NCBI RefSeq assembly: GCF_000685075.1
Contig: NZ_BAYD01000058.1
Span: 1 to 62,771 of the forward strand
Direction: 5' to 3'
DNA from: Paraburkholderia oxyphila NBRC 105797
Lineage (GTDB): Bacteria > Pseudomonadota > Gammaproteobacteria > Burkholderiales > Burkholderiaceae
Length of the DNA stretch: 62,771 bases
Part shown: positions 33,943-42,394 of the stretch, one piece after another
Layout: every line of letters starts with the position of its first letter
How positions within the stretch are numbered: the first letter of the stretch is position 1
Translations under genes and position numbers: made by a program
Notes under the pieces: model-generated
The model's input: only the letters and a program-made list of their open reading frames with translations
Database searches by the model: none
Told to the model about the DNA's origin: nothing

Positions 33943-34956
33943 CTATTCCAGCAAGCCTTTTTCTGTCGCTATAGCCAGAGATTTGGTAATACTTACCGAT
34001 CCCAATTTTTTATCAATCTGTGCATAAATCCGATACACAGTCTTGGAGGATAGACCTAAGCTTGATGCCACATTTGCAGCTGACCCTCCCGCGCTGACAA
34101 TGCGAAGCACCTCTATCTCCCGGGGTGTCAGCTTATAAATGGAAGCAGCTTCGTTGCGGATGTTTCGTACCTCCCAGCTCAACAGCTCAGTTGCAAGATC
34201 TCGCAACAAGAGCCGCTTTGGCGCCTCCAGCATTGACTCGACTGCCGCCGCATTTGAACCCGCAATCTGGAGAACTCCGATCAGTCCTTTTCTGAGATGT
34301 ACCGGGAATACTGCGACGTGGCCAAATCCATACTTCGGCGCATCGATCTGACTCCAATGGAGCTCGCTGACCTCGAGTTGTCTACCGGTGACAGGAGACA
34401 CACTACGCTTCGCATATTCGAGTACAGGGTCATTCATGTACCAGACGCGATGAATATATTTGTGCATCCATCCCGGATGACAGCCTAACAAACATCGCTG
34501 ATTGCTAATATCGTTTGTTTTCTCCTCGACGTGAATCCATCTATACAGAAAACTCGTGCCACCAACATCCTGTATAACAGCGGTGACAAACTCATAGAGT
34601 TCGCTTTCATTAGCGCAATCCCGCACTCCATCGATACTCTGACGTCTCGTTACTGCACTTCCGGCTTCACCTCGAGTCACATCGGATTGTCCTAGTACGC
34701 TAGCCAATATGTAGTATTGTGAGCGTAAGTGTTCTCCATAAGGATCGGCTGCGCAAAATTCTGCCAGCCGCGCATTTTTTTCAAATGCAAAGAGTTGGCT
34801 AAGTGTCATCCCGCCATACTGAGAAATCTCGTGCTCGAGTAACAGCGCGCTGGATCTTTCGCCGCGACCCCATAACCGAAGATTCACCACATCGCGGGCA
34901 ATTCTTACGTTTGCTTCGTACAAAACGGGGGCACGAGAGTCATTGGCTCGCGTCAT
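33943..34956 (-). CDS. LuxR-type regulator with acyl-homoserine-lactone-binding domain
   Basis: The protein has 337 residues. Residues about 115-235 form an autoinducer-binding domain. The pocket residues known from TraR/LasR are conserved: W163 and Y167 in HPGWMHKYIHRVWYMNDPVL, D176 and P177 in the same stretch, and W201. The C-terminal LuxR helix-turn-helix starts at K275 (KLTPREIEVLRIVSAGGSAA, SSLGLSSKTVYRIYAQI). An extra N-terminal region of about 100 residues precedes them, longer than in canonical LuxR proteins; the stretch around 30-75 loosely recalls FlhD. No luxI synthase is in the window, so it would be a LuxR solo. It overlaps the GGDEF gene by four bases, and its codons are more AT-rich than those of its neighbours. 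Confidence 0.85.
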   Translation of the reverse strand: MTRANDSRAPVLYEANVRIARDVVNLRLWGRGERSSALLLEHEISQYGGMTLSQLFAFEKNARLAEFCAADPYGEHLRSQYYILASVLGQSDVTRGEAGSAVTRRQSIDGVRDCANESELYEFVTAVIQDVGGTSFLYRWIHVEEKTNDISNQRCLLGCHPGWMHKYIHRVWYMNDPVLEYAKRSVSPVTGRQLEVSELHWSQIDAPKYGFGHVAVFPVHLRKGLIGVLQIAGSNAAAVESMLEAPKRLLLRDLATELLSWEVRNIRNEAASIYKLTPREIEVLRIVSAGGSAANVASSLGLSSKTVYRIYAQIDKKLGSVSITKSLAIATEKGLLE

Positions 34957-36515
34957 CGATCCTGCTCTAGAGAGGCAGCGGTGATCACTCGCACAATTTC
35001 ACCTTGCGCACTAATCCCTTGGTACTGACGTAACCAGGATAGCTGATCCACCCCGTCAACCCCGTCGACAACTACTGACATTCCGAGGTTAAGCGCGACG
35101 TGGACAATTCCTTCAAAGACGATCAAGGTCGGGCGATCCTTTCGCGCGTCGCGCACAAACTTGCGATCGATCTTGACTCCTGCAAACAATTGACTTGACA
35201 GCAGAGAAAGCGACGCAGCGCGAGCGCCAAATGCTCCGACGATCACTTGGATACCTTCAGCTCGTAGCGCCTCCAGCCTCGTCTTGAGTAGCTCTCCTCC
35301 ACCGTGGATTTCGCCCTCAGCTAGCTCCATATGCAATGCAGTTGGATCGATGTTAAAAACTCGCAGCCAACGCAAAGCCAATGAAGCGATATCTCCTTCT
35401 ATTAATTGGGCTAGCGATACCTTAATTAAGAGATATTCGGGCGCGCGGCCGCGCGTGCGCCAAGCACTGAATTGCCGAAGCGCTAATTCCATCGCGACCG
35501 CGCCAATTTGCGGACCGAAGCCTGTACGCTCAGCGAACGGGAAAAATTCCTCCGCAGTCAGCAATCCTCTCTCTGGGTGTTGCCATTTTAAAATAGCCTC
35601 GACACCGGCCTCCCGCTGCGTCGCAGCGTCAACGATCACCTGATAATCAAACAAGAACTCCCCTTCACGAATGGCATACTGCAGTTCCTGTTGCCGTTCG
35701 ATTTCGTGCATTGCGCGAGTCGAGAGGTCCATGGTGAAATGCCTGTAAGCACTGATACTGTCAATGCGGCGTGCAGATTTCGCCGAGTACATTGCCAAAT
35801 CAGCCTGAGTGAGCAGGTCAAACTCTGACGTCGCTTCGTCGTGCAGTGTTGCAATTCCCATGCTCAAGCAAACTATGTAACTGTCCCCACGCAACCCAAA
35901 CGCGATTTTAAATTCCTTAACGACTTCTTCAGCAATTCTTTGTGCAATGTTCTGAGATTCGTCAGAATCCACGATTATGGCGAACTCGTCACCTCCAATT
36001 CTCGCTATGACGTTCGCAGCACCGGCAATTTCAGATAATCGTCTCGCAACACTCTTTAGCAATTCGTCGCCGTAGTTGTGCCCTAGCAAATCGTTTATTT
36101 TTTTAAAATTGTCTATATCTACGTAAATCAAAGAAAGCGCACCATATCGGCACAACCTTTCGATACGGGTCTTTAGTAGAGACATTAAGTAGTGTCGATT
36201 CGGTAGCCTGGTAAGGACATCAGTCTCAGCGAGATATTTCATTTCACGCGCTAACCGACGCATCGTGGCCTCACTGGACACTAGCCTCGCAACGACCGCA
36301 CTTATTACAAACGCGGAACCTACGAGTACACTAGTTAAGATCGATGCAAAGATTACATAGCGGTACGGGAACTGATGTACAGACTCGGTAGACGCCGAAT
36401 AGGCGGCCTGAATCTGCACGTAAGCGAGCAACCAGGTTGAAATGGTTATGGCAAGAGTAGTCAACCAAATAGCCAACAACGGGCGAAATTGGGTGCTCCT
36501 TTCGACGCTGGCCAT
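34953..36515 (-). CDS. Membrane GGDEF diguanylate cyclase with degenerate EAL domain
   Basis: The protein has 520 residues. Two membrane helices (about 13-39 and 54-79) flank a loop of about 14 residues. The GGDEF domain has DVLTRLPNRHYL (99-110), YVDIDNFKKIND and an intact GGDEF at 174-178. The RxxD inhibitory site is lost (GAAN at 165-168). The EAL domain shows EAI at 306-308, K365 where the metal-binding Asn sits, GAFG at 427-430 in place of DDFG, and D for E in the loop-6-like VDGVD. Phosphodiesterase activity is therefore unlikely, and the EAL part may only sense or bind c-di-GMP. Both ends overlap neighbouring genes (TGATG and ATGA). Confidence 0.9.
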   Translation of the reverse strand: MASVERSTQFRPLLAIWLTTLAITISTWLLAYVQIQAAYSASTESVHQFPYRYVIFASILTSVLVGSAFVISAVVARLVSSEATMRRLAREMKYLAETDVLTRLPNRHYLMSLLKTRIERLCRYGALSLIYVDIDNFKKINDLLGHNYGDELLKSVARRLSEIAGAANVIARIGGDEFAIIVDSDESQNIAQRIAEEVVKEFKIAFGLRGDSYIVCLSMGIATLHDEATSEFDLLTQADLAMYSAKSARRIDSISAYRHFTMDLSTRAMHEIERQQELQYAIREGEFLFDYQVIVDAATQREAGVEAILKWQHPERGLLTAEEFFPFAERTGFGPQIGAVAMELALRQFSAWRTRGRAPEYLLIKVSLAQLIEGDIASLALRWLRVFNIDPTALHMELAEGEIHGGGELLKTRLEALRAEGIQVIVGAFGARAASLSLLSSQLFAGVKIDRKFVRDARKDRPTLIVFEGIVHVALNLGMSVVVDGVDGVDQLSWLRQYQGISAQGEIVRVITAASLEQDR

Positions 36516-37795
36516 CAGTGCAAATTACCTTTTGGTTTCGAGTTTTGCTGCGCATTTAGAACGCGCATCAATTCATCAGGTGCCTCATCGTCCTCGTCTT
36601 CCGAATCAATTTTTTTCGTGTAGAGACGATCGATACCCAATTGAGTAAATTCTGCTCTAACTGGTGCGTCCAAACAATCTTCTTCGTCAAAATAGGAAAT
36701 CACTTGCGCTGCCTCGTGAAACGTTCCACAACAAACTACCAGATCTCCTCCACGAGAGCAGATAGTCTTAACTATAGTTATGCTATCCAGCGATTTTTTC
36801 TGGAATTTGTATGTAATGCGCGAATTTTCTGCGGTCTCGACTGAAACGCTAATTGGGTATTCCATTTTATGCCTCTCAAAAGGAATTTTGCGCTCAAAAG
36901 CTTTCAGCGCCGCATCAAGAAATGCACCCGTTTCAGCTTCACACCTTGTCATCGAGCTTACAAACTTAGTGGTCCGGGCAACTTGGTCGAGGGTAACTCG
37001 CTCGTCGCACAACCCTGCATCGACCGCTGCCCTATTTCCGCGCAGTATATTTACCCAGTTATTCGATAGTGCTTGCAGTTCTAACGGGCTTTGTCCTTCG
37101 AATAATTCTGTGCATGCAATCGAATCATTCGATAACGTTGGCGGTTTAACCAAATCAAAATATGTCAAACTGATCGCCAGCATGCATAGACCAAACGCGA
37201 CGAAAACAACGCCAGGTGGATATATGGCATAACCATAGTTGACCGCATAATCGATCACGGCCAAACTGAAGAAGCACACGCCTGCCAGACAAAATCCAAA
37301 CGCTATCCTGCGATTTCCAGCGGCGTAACGCCTACCATCCGCAAAAAGCACCATCACCCTGATCGCTGCGACCACCGTTTGCGCAATGTGCAAAAAAAGC
37401 AGAGGCCCAGCTTTAGGATACTCACCAAAGAAATACTTATGCGTGCCGTGTATAACGGTATTTGTGACAAGCAGAAGCACCAATAAACTTAAACTAAACG
37501 CATAACAAAGCCAGACCGCTACCCTCTCACGTTTCCGCTCGGTTACCTCAACAGCAAAATGATAAAATGTTGCCGGGATAAATAGAATGAATGCGTAACC
37601 TGTTTTTGCAATAAAAACTGATATGCCTAGTGAACCAGAGACGAAGAGAAACACCCATGCGCATTGCCAAGCGAAAGTGGTAAGGCTTAGCAGGAGAAAT
37701 GGAAGACAAATACGCATGGGCTTTCCAACTGCAACAACGTACAGCCCATAGGATAAAAAAATGGAGGAAACAATTGCAGGCAGCGCAGCGTACAC
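36515..37795 (-). CDS. 7-TM receptor-like protein with a novel cytoplasmic domain
   Basis: The protein has 426 residues. Seven hydrophobic helices lie at about 7-23, 28-52, 62-84, 92-114, 130-152, 163-185 and 190-215. The last contains YPPGVVFVAFGLCMLAISLT, resembling the N-terminal 7TM region of some histidine kinases. No kinase H, N or G boxes follow. The C-terminal 210 residues are soluble, contain AVDAGLCDERVTLDQVARTT and SRGGDLVVCCGTFHEAAQVI, and end in an acidic then polar tail (SEDEDDEAPDE). This domain is not recognised. The stop and the next start share TGATG, so it is the first gene of a coupled three-gene operon. It may be a receptor that controls the cyclase. Confidence 0.8.
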   Translation of the reverse strand: MYAALPAIVSSIFLSYGLYVVAVGKPMRICLPFLLLSLTTFAWQCAWVFLFVSGSLGISVFIAKTGYAFILFIPATFYHFAVEVTERKRERVAVWLCYAFSLSLLVLLLVTNTVIHGTHKYFFGEYPKAGPLLFLHIAQTVVAAIRVMVLFADGRRYAAGNRRIAFGFCLAGVCFFSLAVIDYAVNYGYAIYPPGVVFVAFGLCMLAISLTYFDLVKPPTLSNDSIACTELFEGQSPLELQALSNNWVNILRGNRAAVDAGLCDERVTLDQVARTTKFVSSMTRCEAETGAFLDAALKAFERKIPFERHKMEYPISVSVETAENSRITYKFQKKSLDSITIVKTICSRGGDLVVCCGTFHEAAQVISYFDEEDCLDAPVRAEFTQLGIDRLYTKKIDSEDEDDEAPDELMRVLNAQQNSKPKGNLH

Positions 37796-38137
37796 GATTC
37801 TCGCTCATGCATATTTACTGTGATAGTCTTTTAGACTGCCAACGGCGTAATCTCATGTCAATCGATTCGAACAAAATTTAACATTTATTTAACCCATTTT
37901 GCATAGGTATTAAATGCCGAAATCTTTCCAGACGAGAAAATATTTCCGCTATTAATAAATGTGACACCGTATAGCTCAGATTGGCATCGCTGTTTGAATC
38001 GGAGCGTTTACACACATTGCGTGCGGCCTGTTTCATTCGATATTCGTAGACCCCAATGAAACTGTCACCGGTGCGACAATAATTGGTCAGTGCTCCGTCT
38101 CTTACAACGAGGCCTAGCAAACCACGTTGTTCCCGAA
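37796..38137. other. AT-rich upstream region of the signalling operon
   Basis: The region should contain the leftward promoter of the 7-TM gene. It is AT-rich, with imperfect palindromic strings such as TTTAACC and GGTATTAAA around 37889-37915. A minus-strand frame at 37878-38141 is probably carried over from the adjacent transposase debris. No lux box of the canonical 20-bp kind was found by eye. Confidence 0.35.
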
Positions 38138-38450
38138 TCATGGCCTGTCCACGGAACGCGAATAGGACGCGAAGTTACCGGCGCTGGCGAAACGCTCGAT
38201 GGTCCGGTTTCCAACAAAATGATCGTGGCAAAAGTGCGGCCAATCGGCACGGTCGCCAGCAGGGCGTAATCCAGGTTCGGTGCAACTTTTCCTGAAGACG
38301 CGTTTCCACGATCTCGATCTGGAGAGCAAGCGTTGCGGCTACCGCCACGTTTTCACGAATCGCGAGCGCCACGTCTCCTTGCAGATGTGCCTGATCGATA
38401 CCGATCTGCGTTACCCGTTCATGGCGCTCTCCTCTACCGTGGACCGAACT
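38138..38450 (-). pseudogene. IS110-family transposase remnant
   Basis: Three short blocks in three minus-strand frames match the middle of IS110/IS1111 transposases in order: ALAIRENVAVAATLALQIEI with VETRLQEKLH (about 38300-38420), then IGRTFATIILLETG (about 38205-38245), then TIERFASAGNFASYSRSVD (about 38140-38200). The N-terminal DEDD catalytic part and the C-terminus are absent. It is a decayed insertion at the border of the AT-rich signalling island. Confidence 0.65.
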
Positions 38451-38539
38451 ACCTGTCGTAGAGTCGTAGAACGGGCGCTGGGACCGGGCTGGCCATTTCA
38501 TTGTGTCCCATACATTAGAATGTCTGTGTCCAGCAAATG

Positions 38540-39062
38540 ACTCCTGGATTAGACCGGAAGCCAATGAAGTGCGCGAAGTGCTCCGACGGGGCAAACTCAG
38601 CGGCGCCAAGGCCGCGCAGATACTGGGCCTCGGTACCGGGGGCGACGCGGCCATTCCCTATGCGAGCTGGGCCATCCTGTGCGAGGTCACCGGCCTTGGC
38701 CGCATCTGGCAAGCGGCCGGTGGTTCACCGCTCGCCAATGCTCCGCCGTCTTCAAGTGTGCCCCCTCGCCCGACGAGCTCGCGGACGCATTTGGACGGGC
38801 CGAGGAATTCATCGAACGAATCTGGATCGGTCAGGACGCCGCTTCGGTAGCCACCATCGGCAACTGTCGCGATGCACTCGTGCGGATAAAACAGGCGCAG
38901 CATGCCATGTCCACACGCGAGCAGACAGCTGGGTTCGATCACGCCCGGTCGCAGTGCGACACAATCGTCGGCGGTTGTCGCCAGCGGCTACCTCTGTCTG
39001 GAATAACGCGACGACAGCGAATACTGGCCAAGGGGAGATGCATGAACAGTTCTACAAGGTGA
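38540..39062 (+). pseudogene. Helix-turn-helix gene remnants
   Basis: One plus frame reads RPEANEVREVLRRGKLSGAK, AAQILGLG and then TGGDAAIPYASWAILCEVTG, a pattern I associate with small plasmid and phage helix-turn-helix proteins, with the recognition-helix segment apparently deleted. Another frame continues with APSPDELADAFGRAEEFIER and DAASVATIGNCRDALVRIKQ, ending at 39062. Neither has a good start. I interpret the stretch as decayed genes between the IS110 remnant and repB. Confidence 0.4.
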
Positions 39063-39093
39063 AGGCGTAACCGGTGGTCGGCCGCCGCCTCGC

Positions 39094-40500
39094 TCACTTC
39101 GGGCGCGCGTCGATTACCTTCTTCATGCGCGAACACACGTGTGTGCAGAAAGTCTCAGCGAGCTGCCGGTTTGCCGTGAGGATGTTCTCAGTAGTGAGCG
39201 ACTCACGCGAGACGCCAACCCTGGCCATTTGCCGCTGGTGCAGCAGACCCGTCACAAACGTGTGCAGTAGTTCTTTTCGGATATGGGCGTCCGCCGCCTC
39301 ATAGAACTCCCTGCCGGCGTCAGCCTCCGAACGGACCTTGGCGGCTGCAATTTCGGCCTGTGCTTTCTCAGCCTCTCGTCGCTGCGACTCCGCGTTTTGA
39401 CGGGCACGTGCTTCCTCCTGCGAATGCTGGGACTGTTGCGATTGAACAGCCAACATCTTCTTTTCGGCGCCACCAATGCGGTAGTTGCCTTCGAGCGACT
39501 TGAAGAGATAGCCCTTGGGGCTGATGGTGACCTTGCCCTGCGTCAACCTGGTCTGCGTGTATTCGATGGCCTGCACAAGGCGTTCATCCGTCCAGGTGTG
39601 CCGATTATTTGCGAGGCGCAGAAAGTCCAGCTCATCAAACGCAAACTCGTTATGAAGCACGAGATACATTTCATCCGGAATGCCTGCGCGCGCGGCATCA
39701 GCGCCCTGTTTCTTCGTGAACCGGAAGCGCAGTTTCATCTTGTCCGCGGACACGCGCGCGGCATTCGCTTCCCAGCTAACCTCAAAATCCGACTCTTCGT
39801 TGAGCTGCTGCACGGCAGGCTCAAGGAAATGTTTCCGGAACTCCTTGAAGACCCTGCGCGATACGCCGACCTTTCCTGGCCATTCGAGAACGTCTTCGTA
39901 CGCGAACCACTCAGTTACACCATGGCCCTCGCATGGAATGAGGCGATCATAGACTGCGCGCGCGAGCGATAGCGTAAACTTCGCAGCATCGCGAAGGCTG
40001 AGCCAATGTGCCTTGTACGGGCTGATGAGATATCGAATTACTCGGCCTGAGAGCAAGATGCACACCACGTTTCTCTCGATGTAGCAATCGCCAAGCAGAC
40101 TTATCGTGCCCCACGAGTCCTTCTCGGTCAGTTCCTCGATTGAGGGGGCTGTCATGATTTCAACGCGAGCCTTCGCGGCGGCACGCATCTGGGTAATGAG
40201 ATGGCTGTGGTTGCGACTGTCGTAGCGCATCAGCCACTTGAAGTAGTTGATGTCCTCGGAAAACGTGTAGACCTTGTCGTCGATGAGTTCGTCAGGCGCC
40301 TTCGATGCGACGATGAAGTATGCGGCGTCGAGCACCCGGCGCGCGGCGATACCGAGTCCGCCGACACGGGTGAAGATGTTGTTTCGGAGATACCCGATGT
40401 CCCTGTCTGCCTGGTCTATCCGCGCGTCTTTCCCGGACATGTCGTCGTAGATGTCCAAGGCAAGTTGATGCGGCGTGGCGGGAAGCGTCGGGTTTTCCAT
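39094..40500 (-). CDS. repB: RepB-family plasmid replication initiator (Rep_3)
   Basis: The protein has 468 residues. Two winged-helix domains are suggested by the conserved blocks ISPYKAHWLSLRDAAKFTLS, YEDVLEWPGKVGVSRRVFKE and NEESDFEVSWEANAARVSAD, and by KLRFRFTKKQG. This is the pattern of Burkholderiales RepB initiators. The C-terminal part (about 345-400) is a Gln/Glu/Ala/Arg coiled coil, followed by a helical tail. It would bind the iterons just upstream and open the origin. It is read away from parA, so the origin lies between the two start codons. Confidence 0.85.
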   Translation of the reverse strand: MENPTLPATPHQLALDIYDDMSGKDARIDQADRDIGYLRNNIFTRVGGLGIAARRVLDAAYFIVASKAPDELIDDKVYTFSEDINYFKWLMRYDSRNHSHLITQMRAAAKARVEIMTAPSIEELTEKDSWGTISLLGDCYIERNVVCILLSGRVIRYLISPYKAHWLSLRDAAKFTLSLARAVYDRLIPCEGHGVTEWFAYEDVLEWPGKVGVSRRVFKEFRKHFLEPAVQQLNEESDFEVSWEANAARVSADKMKLRFRFTKKQGADAARAGIPDEMYLVLHNEFAFDELDFLRLANNRHTWTDERLVQAIEYTQTRLTQGKVTISPKGYLFKSLEGNYRIGGAEKKMLAVQSQQSQHSQEEARARQNAESQRREAEKAQAEIAAAKVRSEADAGREFYEAADAHIRKELLHTFVTGLLHQRQMARVGVSRESLTTENILTANRQLAETFCTHVCSRMKKVIDARPK

Positions 40501-40552
40501 TCGTTCTTTCGGCTCAATGCCGGCACTCTATCAGCCAAGCTGCGGCTGTCAA

Positions 40553-40938
40553 CACAAAAACCGCCCCTAATGTTGGGCACTTTTCACGCACAAAAAGCAC
40601 CCCTTACCTTCTAGCTGGCGCCCAAAAACCGCCCGACGTCATCATAAATTCCGCCCATCCAAACCCAATTTCTGCCAGCTACATCACAAAAAGCGTCCCA
40701 GCCTTCACAAAAACCGTCTCTATCCACAGGCTTTTGCTTTGATAAGAAAGACTTTTCTTGGTCCTGTTTGTTCGCTTGTTGGTTTATGTTTACAGAAAGC
40801 AAACAGACATAAGTCCAGCCAACGCGAAAAATTTCCCCATAAGATAACCCTCGCATCATTGTAACCATATGATTTCAATGAATAATTTATGCCGATGAGC
40901 GGCACGCACAAAAACCACCTCGGGGGTGGTTTTTGTGC
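40553..40938. repeat. Iteron array and candidate origin of replication (oriV)
   Basis: Copies related to CACAAAAACCGCCC occur in direct orientation at 40553, 40589, 40621, 40685 and 40706. Two more form a perfect inverted pair at 40906-40938 (GCACAAAAACCACC and GGTGGTTTTTGTGC, 5-base loop). A DnaA box-like CTATCCACA lies at 40720-40728, and an AT-rich stretch follows at 40770-40890. The array ends 52 bp upstream of the repB start. Direct iterons with an inverted operator copy are the standard layout of Rep_3 origins, where monomers initiate and dimers repress. Confidence 0.8.
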
Positions 40939-41179
40939 TGACAACTTCCTCGCTCGGTCTTGGGAAGCGTGATTGGTTCGCCGCGCGCAGTGGACTTTGT
41001 CTGGGTTCTACCGCCGGTGACGCGCGCTACGTCTCATCGCGAACACACGATTTGGACGTGAAATCAATCAACTGGCGCGGAATCTTGATGTTTCAGCTAA
41101 AAAATAAGGCTCAATACAACCCTGTTTACACATAATGATGTATTCTGCGCTTCATCGTCAAAACACGGAGAAGTGCAGA
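40939..41179. promoter_or_regulatory. Upstream region of parA
   Basis: The 241 bp between the origin palindrome and the parA start are AT-richer toward 41090-41150, where the parAB promoter should lie. TTTACA (41125-41130), CATAAT and TATTCT are visible, but no pair has ideal spacing. ParA with an N-terminal helix-turn-helix normally represses this promoter. Confidence 0.35.
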
Positions 41180-42394
41180 ATGGATGCAGTGGCTACCGCC
41201 CTCCCTATTGAAAGCCGTCGCACGACGCTTCGCGAGGTTGCAGAGTTCGCCGAAAAACTCGCACCGTTCGCGGACAACCTGCGCGAACAGATTCTCGCAC
41301 CGCGACCGCGCAAGACTGCTCCCATATTTACTATCAGCGAACTGGCCGACATGTGCAATCTGTCGCGCCAGCAGATTCAGTATCTGGTGACGAAGGCGGA
41401 CCAGGGGCTTCCGTCGGGCACGCTCAACGGCACCGGTCGCAGCCGGACGTTCACGCTTGCCGAGGTGCGAACGTGGGTGAAGATGGCCTCGGACATCTAT
41501 CAAACGCGACTTGCCGAGCCGGACAGCAATTTTCGAGGGCGGGTGCTGACGACGGCTCAGCTGAAGGGAGGTTCGGCGAAAACCACCACGACCGTCTGTC
41601 TCGGACAAGCCTTGTCGCTGCTCGGGCGCAAAGTACTCATCATCGACCTAGACCCGCAGGCTTCCGCTTCGGAATTGTGCGGGCTGTATGCAGAGAAGGA
41701 AATCAGCGGTGAGGACACCGTCCTCCCCTACATCTATGACCAGTCCATTGAAGGCGGGCTGAGTTCAAAGGTGCAAAGCACTTATTGGGATGGCCTCGAC
41801 ATCATTCCGGGGCACACGTTTTTGTATGGAGCGGAGTTTCTGTTGCCGGCCCGGCAGAAGACGATGAAGGGTTTTCGGTTCTGGTCAGTGCTTCGTGAAG
41901 GCCTCGAGCCGCTGCGTTCGCAATACGACTACATTCTGATGGATACCTCCCCGTCGCTGTCGTACATGAACCTCAACGCATTGCTCGCCGCGGACGCACT
42001 CGTGATGCCGATGGTTCCGGAGAACCTGGACTTCATCAGCTCGATGGCGTTCTGGCGTCTCTTTTCGGAAGTCGCGGGCGACTTTCTCGCGTACGAGGAA
42101 GACAAGGTCTATGAGTTCATCTCCATCCTTCTTTCCAAGGTGGATTACGGCAAGACTTCATCGGCCCCGGTGGTTCGGCAATGGGCTCAGACAGCTTACG
42201 GGAAATGGTTGGACCCGTTCGAAATTCCGGCAAGCTCAGTGATGAGTGGTGGGGCTCTCTCGTTCTCCACGGCACTGGATATCACGAATACGCATTCGAC
42301 CGCTAAGTCGCTTCAGCGGGTGAAGCAACCACTGATGCTGTACGCGCGTTGGCTTGACGACATGTTCGTCAAGAATTGGAAGGAGGAGGCATGA
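41180..42394 (+). CDS. parA: ParA partition ATPase with N-terminal helix-turn-helix
   Basis: From ATG 41180 the protein has 404 residues; the frame is open to 41135, but the later start has GGAG upstream. Residues about 48-100 form a MerR-like winged helix (FTISELADMCNLSRQQIQYL, SRTFTLAEVRTWV), as in type Ia ParA proteins that autoregulate. The deviant Walker A is KGGSAKTTT (129-137), followed by VLIIDLDPQASASELCG and YDYILMDTSPSLSYMNLNAL. It uses the nucleoid to move plasmid copies. Its stop overlaps the parB start (ATGA). Confidence 0.93.
   Translation: MDAVATALPIESRRTTLREVAEFAEKLAPFADNLREQILAPRPRKTAPIFTISELADMCNLSRQQIQYLVTKADQGLPSGTLNGTGRSRTFTLAEVRTWVKMASDIYQTRLAEPDSNFRGRVLTTAQLKGGSAKTTTTVCLGQALSLLGRKVLIIDLDPQASASELCGLYAEKEISGEDTVLPYIYDQSIEGGLSSKVQSTYWDGLDIIPGHTFLYGAEFLLPARQKTMKGFRFWSVLREGLEPLRSQYDYILMDTSPSLSYMNLNALLAADALVMPMVPENLDFISSMAFWRLFSEVAGDFLAYEEDKVYEFISILLSKVDYGKTSSAPVVRQWAQTAYGKWLDPFEIPASSVMSGGALSFSTALDITNTHSTAKSLQRVKQPLMLYARWLDDMFVKNWKEEA

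Noticed and set aside
40553..40728. CRISPR-like regular repeats
   Set aside because: Repeats are only about 14 bp, spacing is irregular, and their place before repB fits iterons.
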